The notes under the pieces are model-generated. The model was not told the DNA's origin. It ran no database searches and saw only the letters and a program-made list of their open reading frames with translations. Positions 35,250 through 43,919 of a stretch of 64,000 nt of DNA are shown in pieces (positions within the stretch are counted from its first letter, which is position 1; each line of letters opens with the position of its first letter). The stretch spans positions 1-64,000 of the forward strand of contig CACBWM010000005.1 in assembly GCA_902542975.1 (NCBI GenBank). Direction: 5' to 3'. Origin of the DNA: an uncultured Pelagibacteraceae bacterium (GTDB lineage Bacteria; Pseudomonadota; Alphaproteobacteria; Pelagibacterales; Pelagibacteraceae). A program made the translations under genes and the position numbers.

Positions 35250-35733
35250 TTTTCTATTTTTATTTACATTTGTAGCAACAAATTACTTACTATCAGAAAC
35301 AATCCTAATTTCAGATAAGATTAAAATAATTGATGGTGATACAATTTTATTAGATAATAAAAAAATCCGTTTTTCAGGCATAGATGCTCCAGAAACTAAA
35401 TTTAAAGGGAAGCAACAGTTTTGCCTAAAAAATAAAAAAAAAATTAATTGTGGAAAAATTTCAAAAAATTTTCTTACAGAAAAAATTATAAATAAAAAAT
35501 TAAAATGTCTAATCGAGCCACAAAAGGACTATTTTGGTAGGTATTTAGGTGAGTGTTTTATCAATAATGAAAGTGTTTCAGCTTACATGGTAAGAAATGG
35601 ATTAGCCTTCGATTATCCAAAATATTCGAAAAAAAAATATTCTAAAGATCAAATTTATGCAAAAAACAATAAGTTAGGTTTATGGAGTATGGAATTTGAT
35701 TATCCATGGATATGGAGAAAAAATAATAGATAA
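35221..35733 (+). CDS. Secreted Staphylococcal-nuclease-like protein
   Basis: This 170-residue protein has an N-terminal signal peptide (about residues 1-24) and a thermonuclease (SNase) fold: KIIDGDTILLDNKKIRFSGIDAPE near 33-56 (read as IDGDTILL and FSGIDAPE), DYFGRYLGECF near 101 and AYMVRNGLAFDYPKYS near 120. It would act in the periplasm or outside the cell, perhaps in nutrient scavenging of nucleic acid. It starts inside the zeta gene with a 29-base overlap in another frame. Confidence 0.87.
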   Translation: MKKQLLKLVSFLFLFTFVATNYLLSETILISDKIKIIDGDTILLDNKKIRFSGIDAPETKFKGKQQFCLKNKKKINCGKISKNFLTEKIINKKLKCLIEPQKDYFGRYLGECFINNESVSAYMVRNGLAFDYPKYSKKKYSKDQIYAKNNKLGLWSMEFDYPWIWRKNNR

Positions 35734-35746
35734 TTTATATTAAACT

Positions 35747-36346
35747 GTGATTCTTTTTAGAAAGTATTTTTTATTTTTTGGTTTATTATTTTTAACTGCT
35801 TGTTCATCGATACCACAAAATACAGCAGACGGCTGTTCAATATTTTCTGAGAGATATCTTTGGTATAAACACGCGAAAAAAACTGAAAAAAAGTGGGGAA
35901 CACCAATCAACTTACAATTAGCAATAATAAAAATGGAGTCTGATTTTGACTGGCTCGCTAAGCCTGCACGTCAAAAATTATTTAAAGTTATACCTTATAA
36001 AAGACCTTCTAGTTCATTTGGATACTCACAAGCTATTAAAGGTACTTGGAAACAATATAAAGATGAGACTGGAAATAAATATGCTTTAAGAACTAGATTT
36101 AAAGATAGTGTTGATTTTATTGGCTGGTATACAAACAAAACGGAAAAAATTTTAAAGGTTTCAAAAAAAGATGCTTTCAGACAATATATTGCTTATCATG
36201 AAGGCTGGGGAAATTATAAAAATTATAAAAACAATCAGAAAGTTATAGTATTGGCAAAAAAAGTAGAGGGTTATTCAAATAAATTCAAGAAGCAGCTTAA
36301 TAAATGTAGTAAATCTTTGACTACTAGAAAATATATTATTTTTTAA
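35747..36346 (+). CDS. Transglycosylase SLT-like lipoprotein
   Basis: This 199-residue protein starts at GTG and has a lipoprotein signal with lipobox LTAC, so it is probably anchored at the envelope. The mature part resembles the lysozyme-like SLT fold: LAIIKMESDFDW carries the likely catalytic Glu near residue 66, SSSFGYSQAIKGTWKQY the substrate strand, and YHEGWGNYKN a late motif seen in such proteins. The most likely role is cleaving glycan strands of peptidoglycan. It overlaps the convergent RND gene by eleven bases. Confidence 0.75.
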   Translation: MILFRKYFLFFGLLFLTACSSIPQNTADGCSIFSERYLWYKHAKKTEKKWGTPINLQLAIIKMESDFDWLAKPARQKLFKVIPYKRPSSSFGYSQAIKGTWKQYKDETGNKYALRTRFKDSVDFIGWYTNKTEKILKVSKKDAFRQYIAYHEGWGNYKNYKNNQKVIVLAKKVEGYSNKFKKQLNKCSKSLTTRKYIIF

Positions 36347-39300
36347 TCAACTGCTTTTCTAGCTCCAGATCTACTGCATCTATTCTCTTGGTATTTTTTG
36401 CTAATGTTAAATACATAGTTGGCGTCACATATAATGTAAAGAATGTTGAAATAATCATTCCACCAAAGATTGTTGATCCAACTGCTAACCTAGACGCCTC
36501 ACCTGCGCCTGGACCTATGTTACCTACTATAAGAGGGAACATTGCAATCATGGTGCTTAATGAAGTCATTATGATTGGTCTTATTCTTAATTTGCAAGCT
36601 TCCATCAATGCTTCCTCAATTTTTGCACCTGTTGTTCGAATTTGATTAGTATAGTCGACGATTAAAATACTATTTTTAGTGGATATACCGATTAATATAA
36701 TCAAGGCGATTTGTGAAAATATATTTATCGAACTATTTAGAAATAAAATGAATACAAGACCTCCAAAAACTGCAAGAGGCACAGTCAATATTATAATAAA
36801 AGGATGGACAAACGAGTTAAAAGTAGCAGCCATTACTAAATATGCAGTTATTAATGCTAAAGCGAAAATAAGAAATATTTCGTTGCTAGTCTCTTTTAGT
36901 TCTTCGGATTTACCTTTCCAAGTTATTTGATTTTGAGGAGCAACTCTCAACATTACGTCTTCTAAATATTTTATAGCTTCAGACAATGTGTATTCTTCAG
37001 ATAAAGCTGCCGATATAGTTACTGCTCTTTGTCTATTATATCTAGGTAATGACTCAGCAGTTCCTTTCTCATCAAATTCTACCAAACTTGCAACAGACAC
37101 TAATTTTCCTGTAGTTTCAGATCTTACAAAAATCTTTGATAAGCCATCTTTATCTCTTCTATCTGCTAAATACTGCTGAAGAATAATGGGATATTCTCTT
37201 CCTTCTTTATTGTATGTTGTAACCCTCTTTCCACCGTATAATGTTTCTAGTGTTCTTCCTATATTCTCTATTGAAACTCCTAAATCATTTGCTCTATTTT
37301 TGTTGGTAATTAATTTTACTTCAGGTTTATTTTTTGTGTAATCACTTTCAATTCTAAACATATTTCTATTTCTTCTTAGCTCTCTTAAAACTTGGCTTTG
37401 AATTTGCTCTAACTCTTCATAACTTGTCCCATAAATCACCATTTGAACTGGTTTGTTGTAGCTAGAAACTCTTATAGATTGAGGTGATATAGGAAACGCA
37501 AACGTCTCAGGCACACTAACAACTTGACCAATAGCTTCTCTTAAAACAACTTGTGTACTCTTTTCTCTATTTTTCCATTCATCTAAAAGTGCAATTATAA
37601 TAAAAGTATTATATGAAGTTGCGGACTTACCAAAACCAGGTACCCTCATAATTAATCTTTGGTAAGGGCTGTCTTCTGCTTGTAACAATTTTAATATTCT
37701 TCCCTCAATTATTTGGGCTTTTTCTTGTGTGTACTCGAATGAACTTCCTTCATCAGTAGAACCAATTATTAAATAAGCCCCTCTATCTTCTAATGGTATC
37801 AATTCTTTTTTAGTAAAGTTAAATAAATAAACTGAAGCTGCAATTAATAGAATTATAAATATCGAAATTGTTTTCTGTTTATTAATCCAAAATTTTAAGG
37901 TATCGGTATAAAATTCTGTAAAAGATTTAAATCCATTATTGAATTTTTTTACAAAAAAATTAATTTTTTCTTTTTTATTTAAAAACTTACTTCCTAACAT
38001 TGGTGAAAGGGTTAAAGCCACAAACGAAGAAACAACAATTGAGAAAGATAGTGCTATTGCAGTTTCTTTAAACAAGGTACCAGCTATACCCTCAATAAAA
38101 ATTAAAGGTAAAAAAACTGCAACTAAGATTAAAGTTGTAGCTATTATCGCAAATGTTATTTGTCTTGAGCCTTTATAAGCAGCCACAAGTGGCGTTTCTC
38201 CTTTTTCAATTCTTGTATAAATTGCATCTGTCATTATTACAGAATCATCAGTTATTATTCCAATTGCTAAAATAAAACTTAGGAGAACAAATATATTTAT
38301 AGAAAGATCAAATATATATAAACCTAAAAACGAACCAATTAAACTTACTGGCAAAGCTACAGCTGGTACAATTACAGCTTTTAGGTTTCCTAAAAACAAG
38401 TAAATTATTACCACAACCAAAATAAAAGCAATAATTAAACTTTTATAAACTTCCTGTATTGCAGTTCCTACGTAAGTTGCTCTATTAAATGCTATTTCTA
38501 ACTTTAAACCATCTGGTAAAGATTGATTTAAAACGTTTATTTTCTCTTTAATTTGATTTGAAAGTTCGACAGTTGATGCTCCACTTTTTGCGTATATTCC
38601 AATCCCAACTGTTTTTAAATTAGCTGCATTTTTTCTTTGAGCTTTAAATAAAGTTTTTTCAGAAACTGGACCAAGCTCAACATTTGCAATATCAGAAAGG
38701 GTTGTGACTTTATCTTTGTTTTTCTTAAGAGGAAGCTGCTTGATTGTTTCAATGTTAGAGTAAGACTTATCAATATTAAGAGTTAAATCTTTGTTACTAG
38801 CCTCTAAAGTTCCAGCGGGGATGTTTATATTTTCATTTCTTAATGCTCTCTCGACTTCCTGAATAGTAAGATTATTGGCTGCTAATTTGATAGGATCTAC
38901 CCAAACTCTAACACTTAGCTCTCTTAATCCACCGACTAAAATTCTACCAACATTTGGCACGCTCGAAAAGGCATCTATAAGATATCTTTCTGCATAATCA
39001 CCCAAATCCAAATCATTCCAAGTTGGTGATGATAACGCAACCCACATTGTGGTTGTAAAACCTGCTGCTTGTTTCAAAATTTGAGGCGGGTTTGCTTGAT
39101 CTGGTAAATTGTCCGCAACTCTTGATACTCTTTCTCTTATGTCATTTGCTGCATCATCTAAATCTATATCTGTATTAAAATAAATATTTATTCTACTTCT
39201 TCCATTAAGCGAACTAGAATCAATGTTCTTAATTCCTTCCGCTCCTCCTATAACATCTTCTATTTTTTGTGTTATTTCTTCATCAACAATTTCAGCTGAA

Positions 39301-39464
39301 GCAGATTTATAATCAGTTTGTACCTGTACCACTGGAGGCTGAATGCCATCTGGCAATTCCCTAACAGGTAATTCCCAAAATACAAAAATTCCAAAAATAA
39401 TTAGTATCATTGACATTACCCATGCAACGACAGGTCTTTTAATACTAACTTCAGTTATATACAT
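36336..39464 (-). CDS. RND efflux transporter permease (AcrB/HAE1 type)
   Basis: This inner-membrane drug/proton antiporter has 1042 residues and the usual two-times-six membrane segments with two large periplasmic loops. The first repeat opens with SIKRPVVAWVMSMILIIFG and the proton-relay Asp pair is in GIITDDSVIMTDAIY near residue 405. Repeat 2 shows GISTKNSILIVDY. The adaptor is the next gene upstream; no TolC-type outer membrane gene lies in the window. Substrates cannot be predicted. Confidence 0.94.
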   Translation of the reverse strand: MYITEVSIKRPVVAWVMSMILIIFGIFVFWELPVRELPDGIQPPVVQVQTDYKSASAEIVDEEITQKIEDVIGGAEGIKNIDSSSLNGRSRINIYFNTDIDLDDAANDIRERVSRVADNLPDQANPPQILKQAAGFTTTMWVALSSPTWNDLDLGDYAERYLIDAFSSVPNVGRILVGGLRELSVRVWVDPIKLAANNLTIQEVERALRNENINIPAGTLEASNKDLTLNIDKSYSNIETIKQLPLKKNKDKVTTLSDIANVELGPVSEKTLFKAQRKNAANLKTVGIGIYAKSGASTVELSNQIKEKINVLNQSLPDGLKLEIAFNRATYVGTAIQEVYKSLIIAFILVVVIIYLFLGNLKAVIVPAVALPVSLIGSFLGLYIFDLSINIFVLLSFILAIGIITDDSVIMTDAIYTRIEKGETPLVAAYKGSRQITFAIIATTLILVAVFLPLIFIEGIAGTLFKETAIALSFSIVVSSFVALTLSPMLGSKFLNKKEKINFFVKKFNNGFKSFTEFYTDTLKFWINKQKTISIFIILLIAASVYLFNFTKKELIPLEDRGAYLIIGSTDEGSSFEYTQEKAQIIEGRILKLLQAEDSPYQRLIMRVPGFGKSATSYNTFIIIALLDEWKNREKSTQVVLREAIGQVVSVPETFAFPISPQSIRVSSYNKPVQMVIYGTSYEELEQIQSQVLRELRRNRNMFRIESDYTKNKPEVKLITNKNRANDLGVSIENIGRTLETLYGGKRVTTYNKEGREYPIILQQYLADRRDKDGLSKIFVRSETTGKLVSVASLVEFDEKGTAESLPRYNRQRAVTISAALSEEYTLSEAIKYLEDVMLRVAPQNQITWKGKSEELKETSNEIFLIFALALITAYLVMAATFNSFVHPFIIILTVPLAVFGGLVFILFLNSSINIFSQIALIILIGISTKNSILIVDYTNQIRTTGAKIEEALMEACKLRIRPIIMTSLSTMIAMFPLIVGNIGPGAGEASRLAVGSTIFGGMIISTFFTLYVTPTMYLTLAKNTKRIDAVDLELEKQLIKK

Positions 39465-39471
39465 GTATTAA

Positions 39472-40488
39472 TTATTTTTTATTTTCTTGTTTTTCAGAGT
39501 CAGACTTTTTAAATATATTTAATTTTTGTAACCACGCAAACATACCATTCTTGTTTTCTTTAGTATCTTTTTTCTTTTTTCCACCCCAACTAGATTTGTT
39601 TTGATTTGCTACTTTAGCACCCTTTTTTATAGGTCTTATTATTAAATTTGGTCTGACTTTTTTTGTACCCTCAGCAACAACTTTGTCACCAACTTTTAGA
39701 CCATTTAAAACTTCAACAAAACCCAGGTATCTATCGCCGGTATCAATATTTGTTTTTAATACTTTATTTTTTTCGTCAACTTTATAGATAAATATATTAT
39801 CACCTTCCACTATTGTGCTGGTATCTGGGATACTTAAGCTTTCTCTTGTATCATATTTTATTGAAATTTCTAAAAATGAGCCAGGCAAAATTTCACCAGA
39901 TGTATTGTCCATTTTTATCCTTGTTGGTAATGATCTAGTATCCTCACTAATTCGACTAGCTAATGAGTCAACTTCACCTTTATAGGTTTTATCTTTGTAT
40001 CCAGAAAATTTTATATCAACAGGTAAACCAACTTTAATAAATGGCACAAACATTTCAGGTATATCTACATCACAATAAATAATACTGGTATTTTCGAGAT
40101 TAACTAAGATTGATGATTTTGAAACTTCTATATCTTCTGAAAATTCTCTTTTTCCAATTGTTCCATCAAACTGAGCAGTAATTTTTCTATTTTTAAGTTC
40201 TGCAATTACATCACCTTTTTTTACTTTTTGATTAAAGTTTATAGGTTTAAGTATTTCATACTTCTCAATTTTATAGGATTGTGTTTTAAATGGTCTAGCT
40301 GTTCCGTATGTGCTTATTAAATTTTCAAAAACTCTATTTTCAGCTGCAGTAACAATTATTCCTGGAGGTGGTCTTTTACTAAATTTCTTTTTAAAATGAT
40401 TTCCAATCATTGTTCTACCAACAATCACTGTAGCTATAATTAAAAAGAAAATTATTATTATGCTTGTAATTTTTGTTGATCTTTTCAT
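39472..40488 (-). CDS. RND efflux periplasmic adaptor subunit (membrane fusion protein)
   Basis: This 338-residue adaptor links the RND pump to an outer membrane channel. It has an N-terminal membrane anchor (about residues 7-27), a lipoyl-like hairpin region with KPINFNQKVKKGDVIAELKN and FDGTIGKREFSEDIEVSKSS (read in short parts), a beta-barrel around 150-230 and a membrane-proximal domain ending near 285. The coiled-coil hairpin is very short, as in some MFP proteins. A lysine-rich tail of about 50 residues follows, which is unusual. It is seven bases from the permease gene. Confidence 0.88.
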   Translation of the reverse strand: MKRSTKITSIIIIFFLIIATVIVGRTMIGNHFKKKFSKRPPPGIIVTAAENRVFENLISTYGTARPFKTQSYKIEKYEILKPINFNQKVKKGDVIAELKNRKITAQFDGTIGKREFSEDIEVSKSSILVNLENTSIIYCDVDIPEMFVPFIKVGLPVDIKFSGYKDKTYKGEVDSLASRISEDTRSLPTRIKMDNTSGEILPGSFLEISIKYDTRESLSIPDTSTIVEGDNIFIYKVDEKNKVLKTNIDTGDRYLGFVEVLNGLKVGDKVVAEGTKKVRPNLIIRPIKKGAKVANQNKSSWGGKKKKDTKENKNGMFAWLQKLNIFKKSDSEKQENKK

Positions 40489-40491
40489 ATT

Positions 40492-41304
40492 TTATATTTT
40501 ACCATATTCAGCCCACGAACCATCATAAATGACTGGAGAATACATATTATTTACTTGAGAATATGCAAGTGCCAAAACACATGCTGTGATCCCAGAACCG
40601 CATGAAAACACAACATTTACTGGTTCATTTAAAGATAAATCGTTAAAATTAGAAGAAATTTCAGATTTACTTTTAAAAGTAAAATCGTCATTGATAAGGG
40701 TTTTAAACGGTAAGCAAATTGAATTAGGTATTGAACCACTTCTTACATTTTTTCTTGGGTCTGGAGTTGTGCCATTAAAACGATCTTTGCTTCTCGCATC
40801 AACTAAATCAAATTTTTTTTTAATTATATTTTGATCAATCTGATCTTTGTTCTTAACCATTTCATTATTTTCTTTTGCTTTGTAACTGGTTATTTGAATA
40901 ATTTCATTATTATCAGAAGTTATTCTTTTTTCTTTTTTCCATTTATTAAAACCTCCATCTAAAACATGTACTTTCTTTTTATCATGGCCAAAGTAAATTA
41001 AATTAAACCATACTCTACAAGCACTTAAAACATCAGAATTATCATAAATCACAATTTCGTCTTCGTTAGATATGCCCATAGATGATAGTATATTTTCCCA
41101 CGAACTAATGTCCGTTAACATATGTGGTAAGTCAGTTGATTTATTACAATTTTCGTCAATATCAAAAAAAATTGCATTTGGTATATGCTCTTGATTAAAT
41201 TCTTCTTTACCACTTCTTTTTGTTGCAGGCATATGCCAAGAGCCATCAATTATTTTTACATTTGAGAGATTTTTTTCTAGCCATTCAGTTGATATAAGTG
41301 ACAT
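40492..41304 (-). CDS. sseA: 3-mercaptopyruvate sulfurtransferase (two rhodanese domains)
   Basis: This enzyme transfers sulfur from mercaptopyruvate (or thiosulfate) to an acceptor. The 270 residues hold two rhodanese domains. The catalytic Cys is in the C-terminal one, in VVFSCGSGITACVLALA near residue 236; the CGSG-x-TA loop indicates mercaptopyruvate rather than thiosulfate as donor. The N-terminal domain shows DGSWHMPATKRSG and the DNSDVLSACRVWF segment. It overlaps msrA by one base, so two sulfur-redox genes share a transcript. Confidence 0.92.
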   Translation of the reverse strand: MSLISTEWLEKNLSNVKIIDGSWHMPATKRSGKEEFNQEHIPNAIFFDIDENCNKSTDLPHMLTDISSWENILSSMGISNEDEIVIYDNSDVLSACRVWFNLIYFGHDKKKVHVLDGGFNKWKKEKRITSDNNEIIQITSYKAKENNEMVKNKDQIDQNIIKKKFDLVDARSKDRFNGTTPDPRKNVRSGSIPNSICLPFKTLINDDFTFKSKSEISSNFNDLSLNEPVNVVFSCGSGITACVLALAYSQVNNMYSPVIYDGSWAEYGKI

Positions 41305-41750
41305 TAGAAACTTTTTTCCAAATATTTCTGATGATAATCTTCGGCCTTGTTATAATTTTTTGATTTTGATATTTTGGTAACGATTTTACCTTTAAATTTT
41401 TCATTAATCTCTTTCAATACTTTGTTAGCGATTTTATTTTGATTTTCATCATGAACAAATATTTCACTTCTATACTGAGTACCTACATCTGGACCTTGCC
41501 GGTTTAAAGTAGTTGGGTCATGAAATTCAAAAAAATTTCTTATTATTTCCTCATAAGAAATTTTAGTATTGTCAAATTCAACCTTAACTACTTCTGCGTG
41601 ATTGGTGTCACCATAACATACTTCTTTATAAGATGTCTTCTCAGTATTACCTCCACAATATCCGACCTCTGTATTTATTACTCCATCTAACTTGCTAAAT
41701 TTTATTTCGGGTCCCCAAAAACATCCAAGTGCTAAAGTTGCTATTTCCAT
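41304..41750 (-). CDS. msrA: Peptide-methionine (S)-S-oxide reductase MsrA
   Basis: MsrA repairs oxidised methionine. The catalytic motif GCFWG gives Cys10 near the N-terminus. The 148-residue protein also shows GTQYRSEIF and EDYHQKYL. Other cysteines are only Cys32 (GYCGG, where GYAGG is usual) and Cys45. The C-terminal resolving cysteines of E. coli MsrA are absent. Cys32 or Cys45 may therefore serve as resolving residue, or an external reductant is used. The gene starts 34 bases from the divergent EamA transporter. Confidence 0.94.
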   Translation of the reverse strand: MEIATLALGCFWGPEIKFSKLDGVINTEVGYCGGNTEKTSYKEVCYGDTNHAEVVKVEFDNTKISYEEIIRNFFEFHDPTTLNRQGPDVGTQYRSEIFVHDENQNKIANKVLKEINEKFKGKIVTKISKSKNYNKAEDYHQKYLEKSF

Positions 41751-41784
41751 TGCTAAAAATTTTAATTAATCTAAAGTTATTACT

Positions 41785-42666
41785 ATGCTTTCCAAAAATC
41801 AATTAGGCTTTTTTTACATGTTTTTATCAATATGTGCCTTTTCATTTATGGATGTAATAGTCAAGTGGTCATCAGATTATCCAATTGGACAGGTAATGTT
41901 CTTTAGAGGTCTATTTGGTATTTTGCCAATTATTTTTTTAGTTCCTAAGACAAGGTTTAGAGATTTTTACAAAACAAATAGACCAGGATTACATTTAATT
42001 AGATGTTGTTCAGGACTGATAGCTTTAGCTGCAATATTTTTGGCACTAAGAAACCTACCACTTGCAACAGTGACAAGTATTTCATTTGCTGCACCTATAT
42101 TTACAACTTTGCTATCAATATTTTTACTAAGTGAGAAAGTAGGAGTATATAGATGGGCCGCAGTATTTGTTGGTTTTATTGGTGTTTTAGTAATTACCCA
42201 ACCAGGATTTTCCAGCTTAAATATTTATTACTTATTTCCAATAATCTTTTGTATTGGAATGTCTTACGTTGCAATTACAATTAGAAAACTTTCATCCACA
42301 GAACCAATCTGGTTGATCTCATTCTTTTTTTCTTTTGCAATTACAATTGTTGGAGTTTTATCAATACCATTTGGTTGGATCATGCCAACTTTCAATGATT
42401 TCTTACTTTTATGTACAATTGGCTTGTTGGGAGGAACAGCTAATTTATTATTAAGTCAATCATATAAATTATCTGAGGTTTCTCTGGTTACACCTCTTAA
42501 ATATTTAGGATTAATATTTGCAATATCTTTTGGATACTTTATTTGGGATGAAATTCCCACAATTAAAACATTGATGGGTGCTTCACTGGTAATAATATCA
42601 TCAATCATTATATTTCGAAGAGAAATATATTTAAATAAACAAGTAACGGTAAGTAGAAATGAGTAA
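41785..42666 (+). CDS. DMT superfamily transporter (EamA family)
   Basis: This 293-residue inner-membrane protein has about ten hydrophobic segments arranged as two EamA repeats. Typical strings are FMDVIVKWSSDYPIGQVMFFRG near the N-terminus (read as IVKWSSDYPIGQVMF) and the LPLATVTSISFAAPIFTTLLS segment of repeat 1. Related proteins export amino acids or small metabolites; the substrate here is unknown. The end overlaps alkA by eight bases. Confidence 0.87.
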   Translation: MLSKNQLGFFYMFLSICAFSFMDVIVKWSSDYPIGQVMFFRGLFGILPIIFLVPKTRFRDFYKTNRPGLHLIRCCSGLIALAAIFLALRNLPLATVTSISFAAPIFTTLLSIFLLSEKVGVYRWAAVFVGFIGVLVITQPGFSSLNIYYLFPIIFCIGMSYVAITIRKLSSTEPIWLISFFFSFAITIVGVLSIPFGWIMPTFNDFLLLCTIGLLGGTANLLLSQSYKLSEVSLVTPLKYLGLIFAISFGYFIWDEIPTIKTLMGASLVIISSIIIFRREIYLNKQVTVSRNE

Positions 42667-43285
42667 GGCACCACCATATTGGACAAAAGCTAGAACATAT
42701 CTTTCAAAAAAAGATAGTATTATGAGATCATTGATTAAAAAATATAAAGATAATAATTTAACTACTAGAAAAGATGTCTTTTATTCTTTATGCAAAAGTA
42801 TAATAGGACAACAAATAAGTGTTGCTGCTGCAGATTCTGTCTTCAAAAAATTTGAATCGGCATGTAAAAAAAAAATTAATCCAAAAACTGTTTCTAAGCT
42901 TAAAATATCACAACTTAAAAAATGTGGTCTTAGTCGTCAAAAAATAAGGGGGATCTTAGAAATGTCTCAAAAATTTAAAGATAAAACTTTTAATCCAAGA
43001 CTGATTCCGAAAATGAGCGATGAAGAAGCAATTATGTATCTATCAACTTTAAGGCAGATAGGAAGATGGTCAGCAGAGATGATTTTGTTATTTACTTATA
43101 ATAGGTCTAATATCTGGCCAGTTCAGGATATTGGATTATTAAGAGCAATATCAAATAACTATAAAAAAAAATATTTTCCACCTGAAACTTTTATAAAAAA
43201 ACTCCAAAAAAGATTCTCCCCATATTGTTCTGTTGCCACTTGGTATTTGTGGCGTTCAATTGATGACGATACTATTCAGTATTAG
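42659..43285 (+). CDS. alkA: DNA-3-methyladenine glycosylase II family
   Basis: This base-excision DNA glycosylase of 208 residues has the HhH-GPD fold: SIIGQQISVAAADSVF near residue 57, LRQIGRWSAEMILLF as the helix-hairpin-helix (about 130-145), and NIWPVQDIGLLRAI with the catalytic Asp near 158. It lacks the N-terminal domain of E. coli AlkA and the four-Cys iron-sulfur cluster of Nth/MutY, which fits the short AlkA/MAG-type enzymes that remove alkylated purines. Its end overlaps a convergent gene by 14 bases. Confidence 0.88.
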   Translation: MSKAPPYWTKARTYLSKKDSIMRSLIKKYKDNNLTTRKDVFYSLCKSIIGQQISVAAADSVFKKFESACKKKINPKTVSKLKISQLKKCGLSRQKIRGILEMSQKFKDKTFNPRLIPKMSDEEAIMYLSTLRQIGRWSAEMILLFTYNRSNIWPVQDIGLLRAISNNYKKKYFPPETFIKKLQKRFSPYCSVATWYLWRSIDDDTIQY

Positions 43286-43568
43286 CACCTTCCACGATAA
43301 ACATATGTCTTTTTGTAGTTCGTTCTGCATAAGACCAAGCTTTTAAATAATCTTCTGAGTCATGACAAGATATGGCTTTGTTATAACTGGGAAATTCCCA
43401 TATGACGGTTCTTAATATTTTATCACCACTATAATATTTTAGCTTTCCTCCTCTAACTACAGGAGTACCACCAAATTTTTTTATAACTGGTATTGCATTT
43501 TCACCATATTTTTTTAGGTTATCTTGATCTGAAATCTCTGTATACAAACTCACCCAATATGCCTTCAT
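43272..43568 (-). CDS. DUF1330 family protein (copy 1)
   Basis: This 98-residue protein belongs to DUF1330, a ferredoxin-like alpha/beta-barrel fold of unknown function related to small dimeric mono-oxygenases. AYWVSLYTEISDQDNLKKY at the N-terminus, the PVVRGGKLKYYSGD middle and the WEFPSYNKAISCHDSEDYLKA helix (read in short parts) are conserved. It is a close paralogue of the gene 18 bases upstream, so the pair looks like a tandem duplication. No catalytic residue can be named. Confidence 0.8.
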   Translation of the reverse strand: MKAYWVSLYTEISDQDNLKKYGENAIPVIKKFGGTPVVRGGKLKYYSGDKILRTVIWEFPSYNKAISCHDSEDYLKAWSYAERTTKRHMFIVEGANTE

Positions 43569-43586
43569 ATTTGCCCCTTTTCTAAG

Positions 43587-43877
43587 TTATTCCATTCCTT
43601 CAAATATCATATGTTCTCTAATTACATTATCTTTAAGATATGTTCTTGCCTCAACATATTCTTCAGAATCGTAGCATTTTTTAGCAGTTTCCACGTCTGG
43701 GAACTCTGCAAGTGCTATTCTAACCATTTCTCTACCCTCAAGTGCAATGTTATTAGCACTTCGAGCTAAAATTTTTCCAGAATGTTTTAATACAGCTTCC
43801 TTTGCTTTATCTGCATATTTTTTCATTCTTTCAGGGTCTTTAATTTCACTGTAAGTTGCAATCCAATAACCTTTCAT
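43587..43877 (-). CDS. DUF1330 family protein (copy 2)
   Basis: This 96-residue DUF1330 protein is paralogous to the downstream neighbour: GYWIATYSEIKDPERMKKYAD aligns with its N-terminus (shown here only in part), and AEFPDVETAKKCYDSEEYVEA with its C-terminal helix. A strong AAAAGGAG ribosome binding site precedes the ATG by six to seven bases, stronger than most in this window, so it may be well expressed. The divergent phosphoribosyltransferase gene starts about 42 bases away. Function is unknown. Confidence 0.8.
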   Translation of the reverse strand: MKGYWIATYSEIKDPERMKKYADKAKEAVLKHSGKILARSANNIALEGREMVRIALAEFPDVETAKKCYDSEEYVEARTYLKDNVIREHMIFEGME

Positions 43878-43919
43878 AATTCTCCTTTTTAATTTTTTTT
43901 TTTTATGATACCAAATTTT

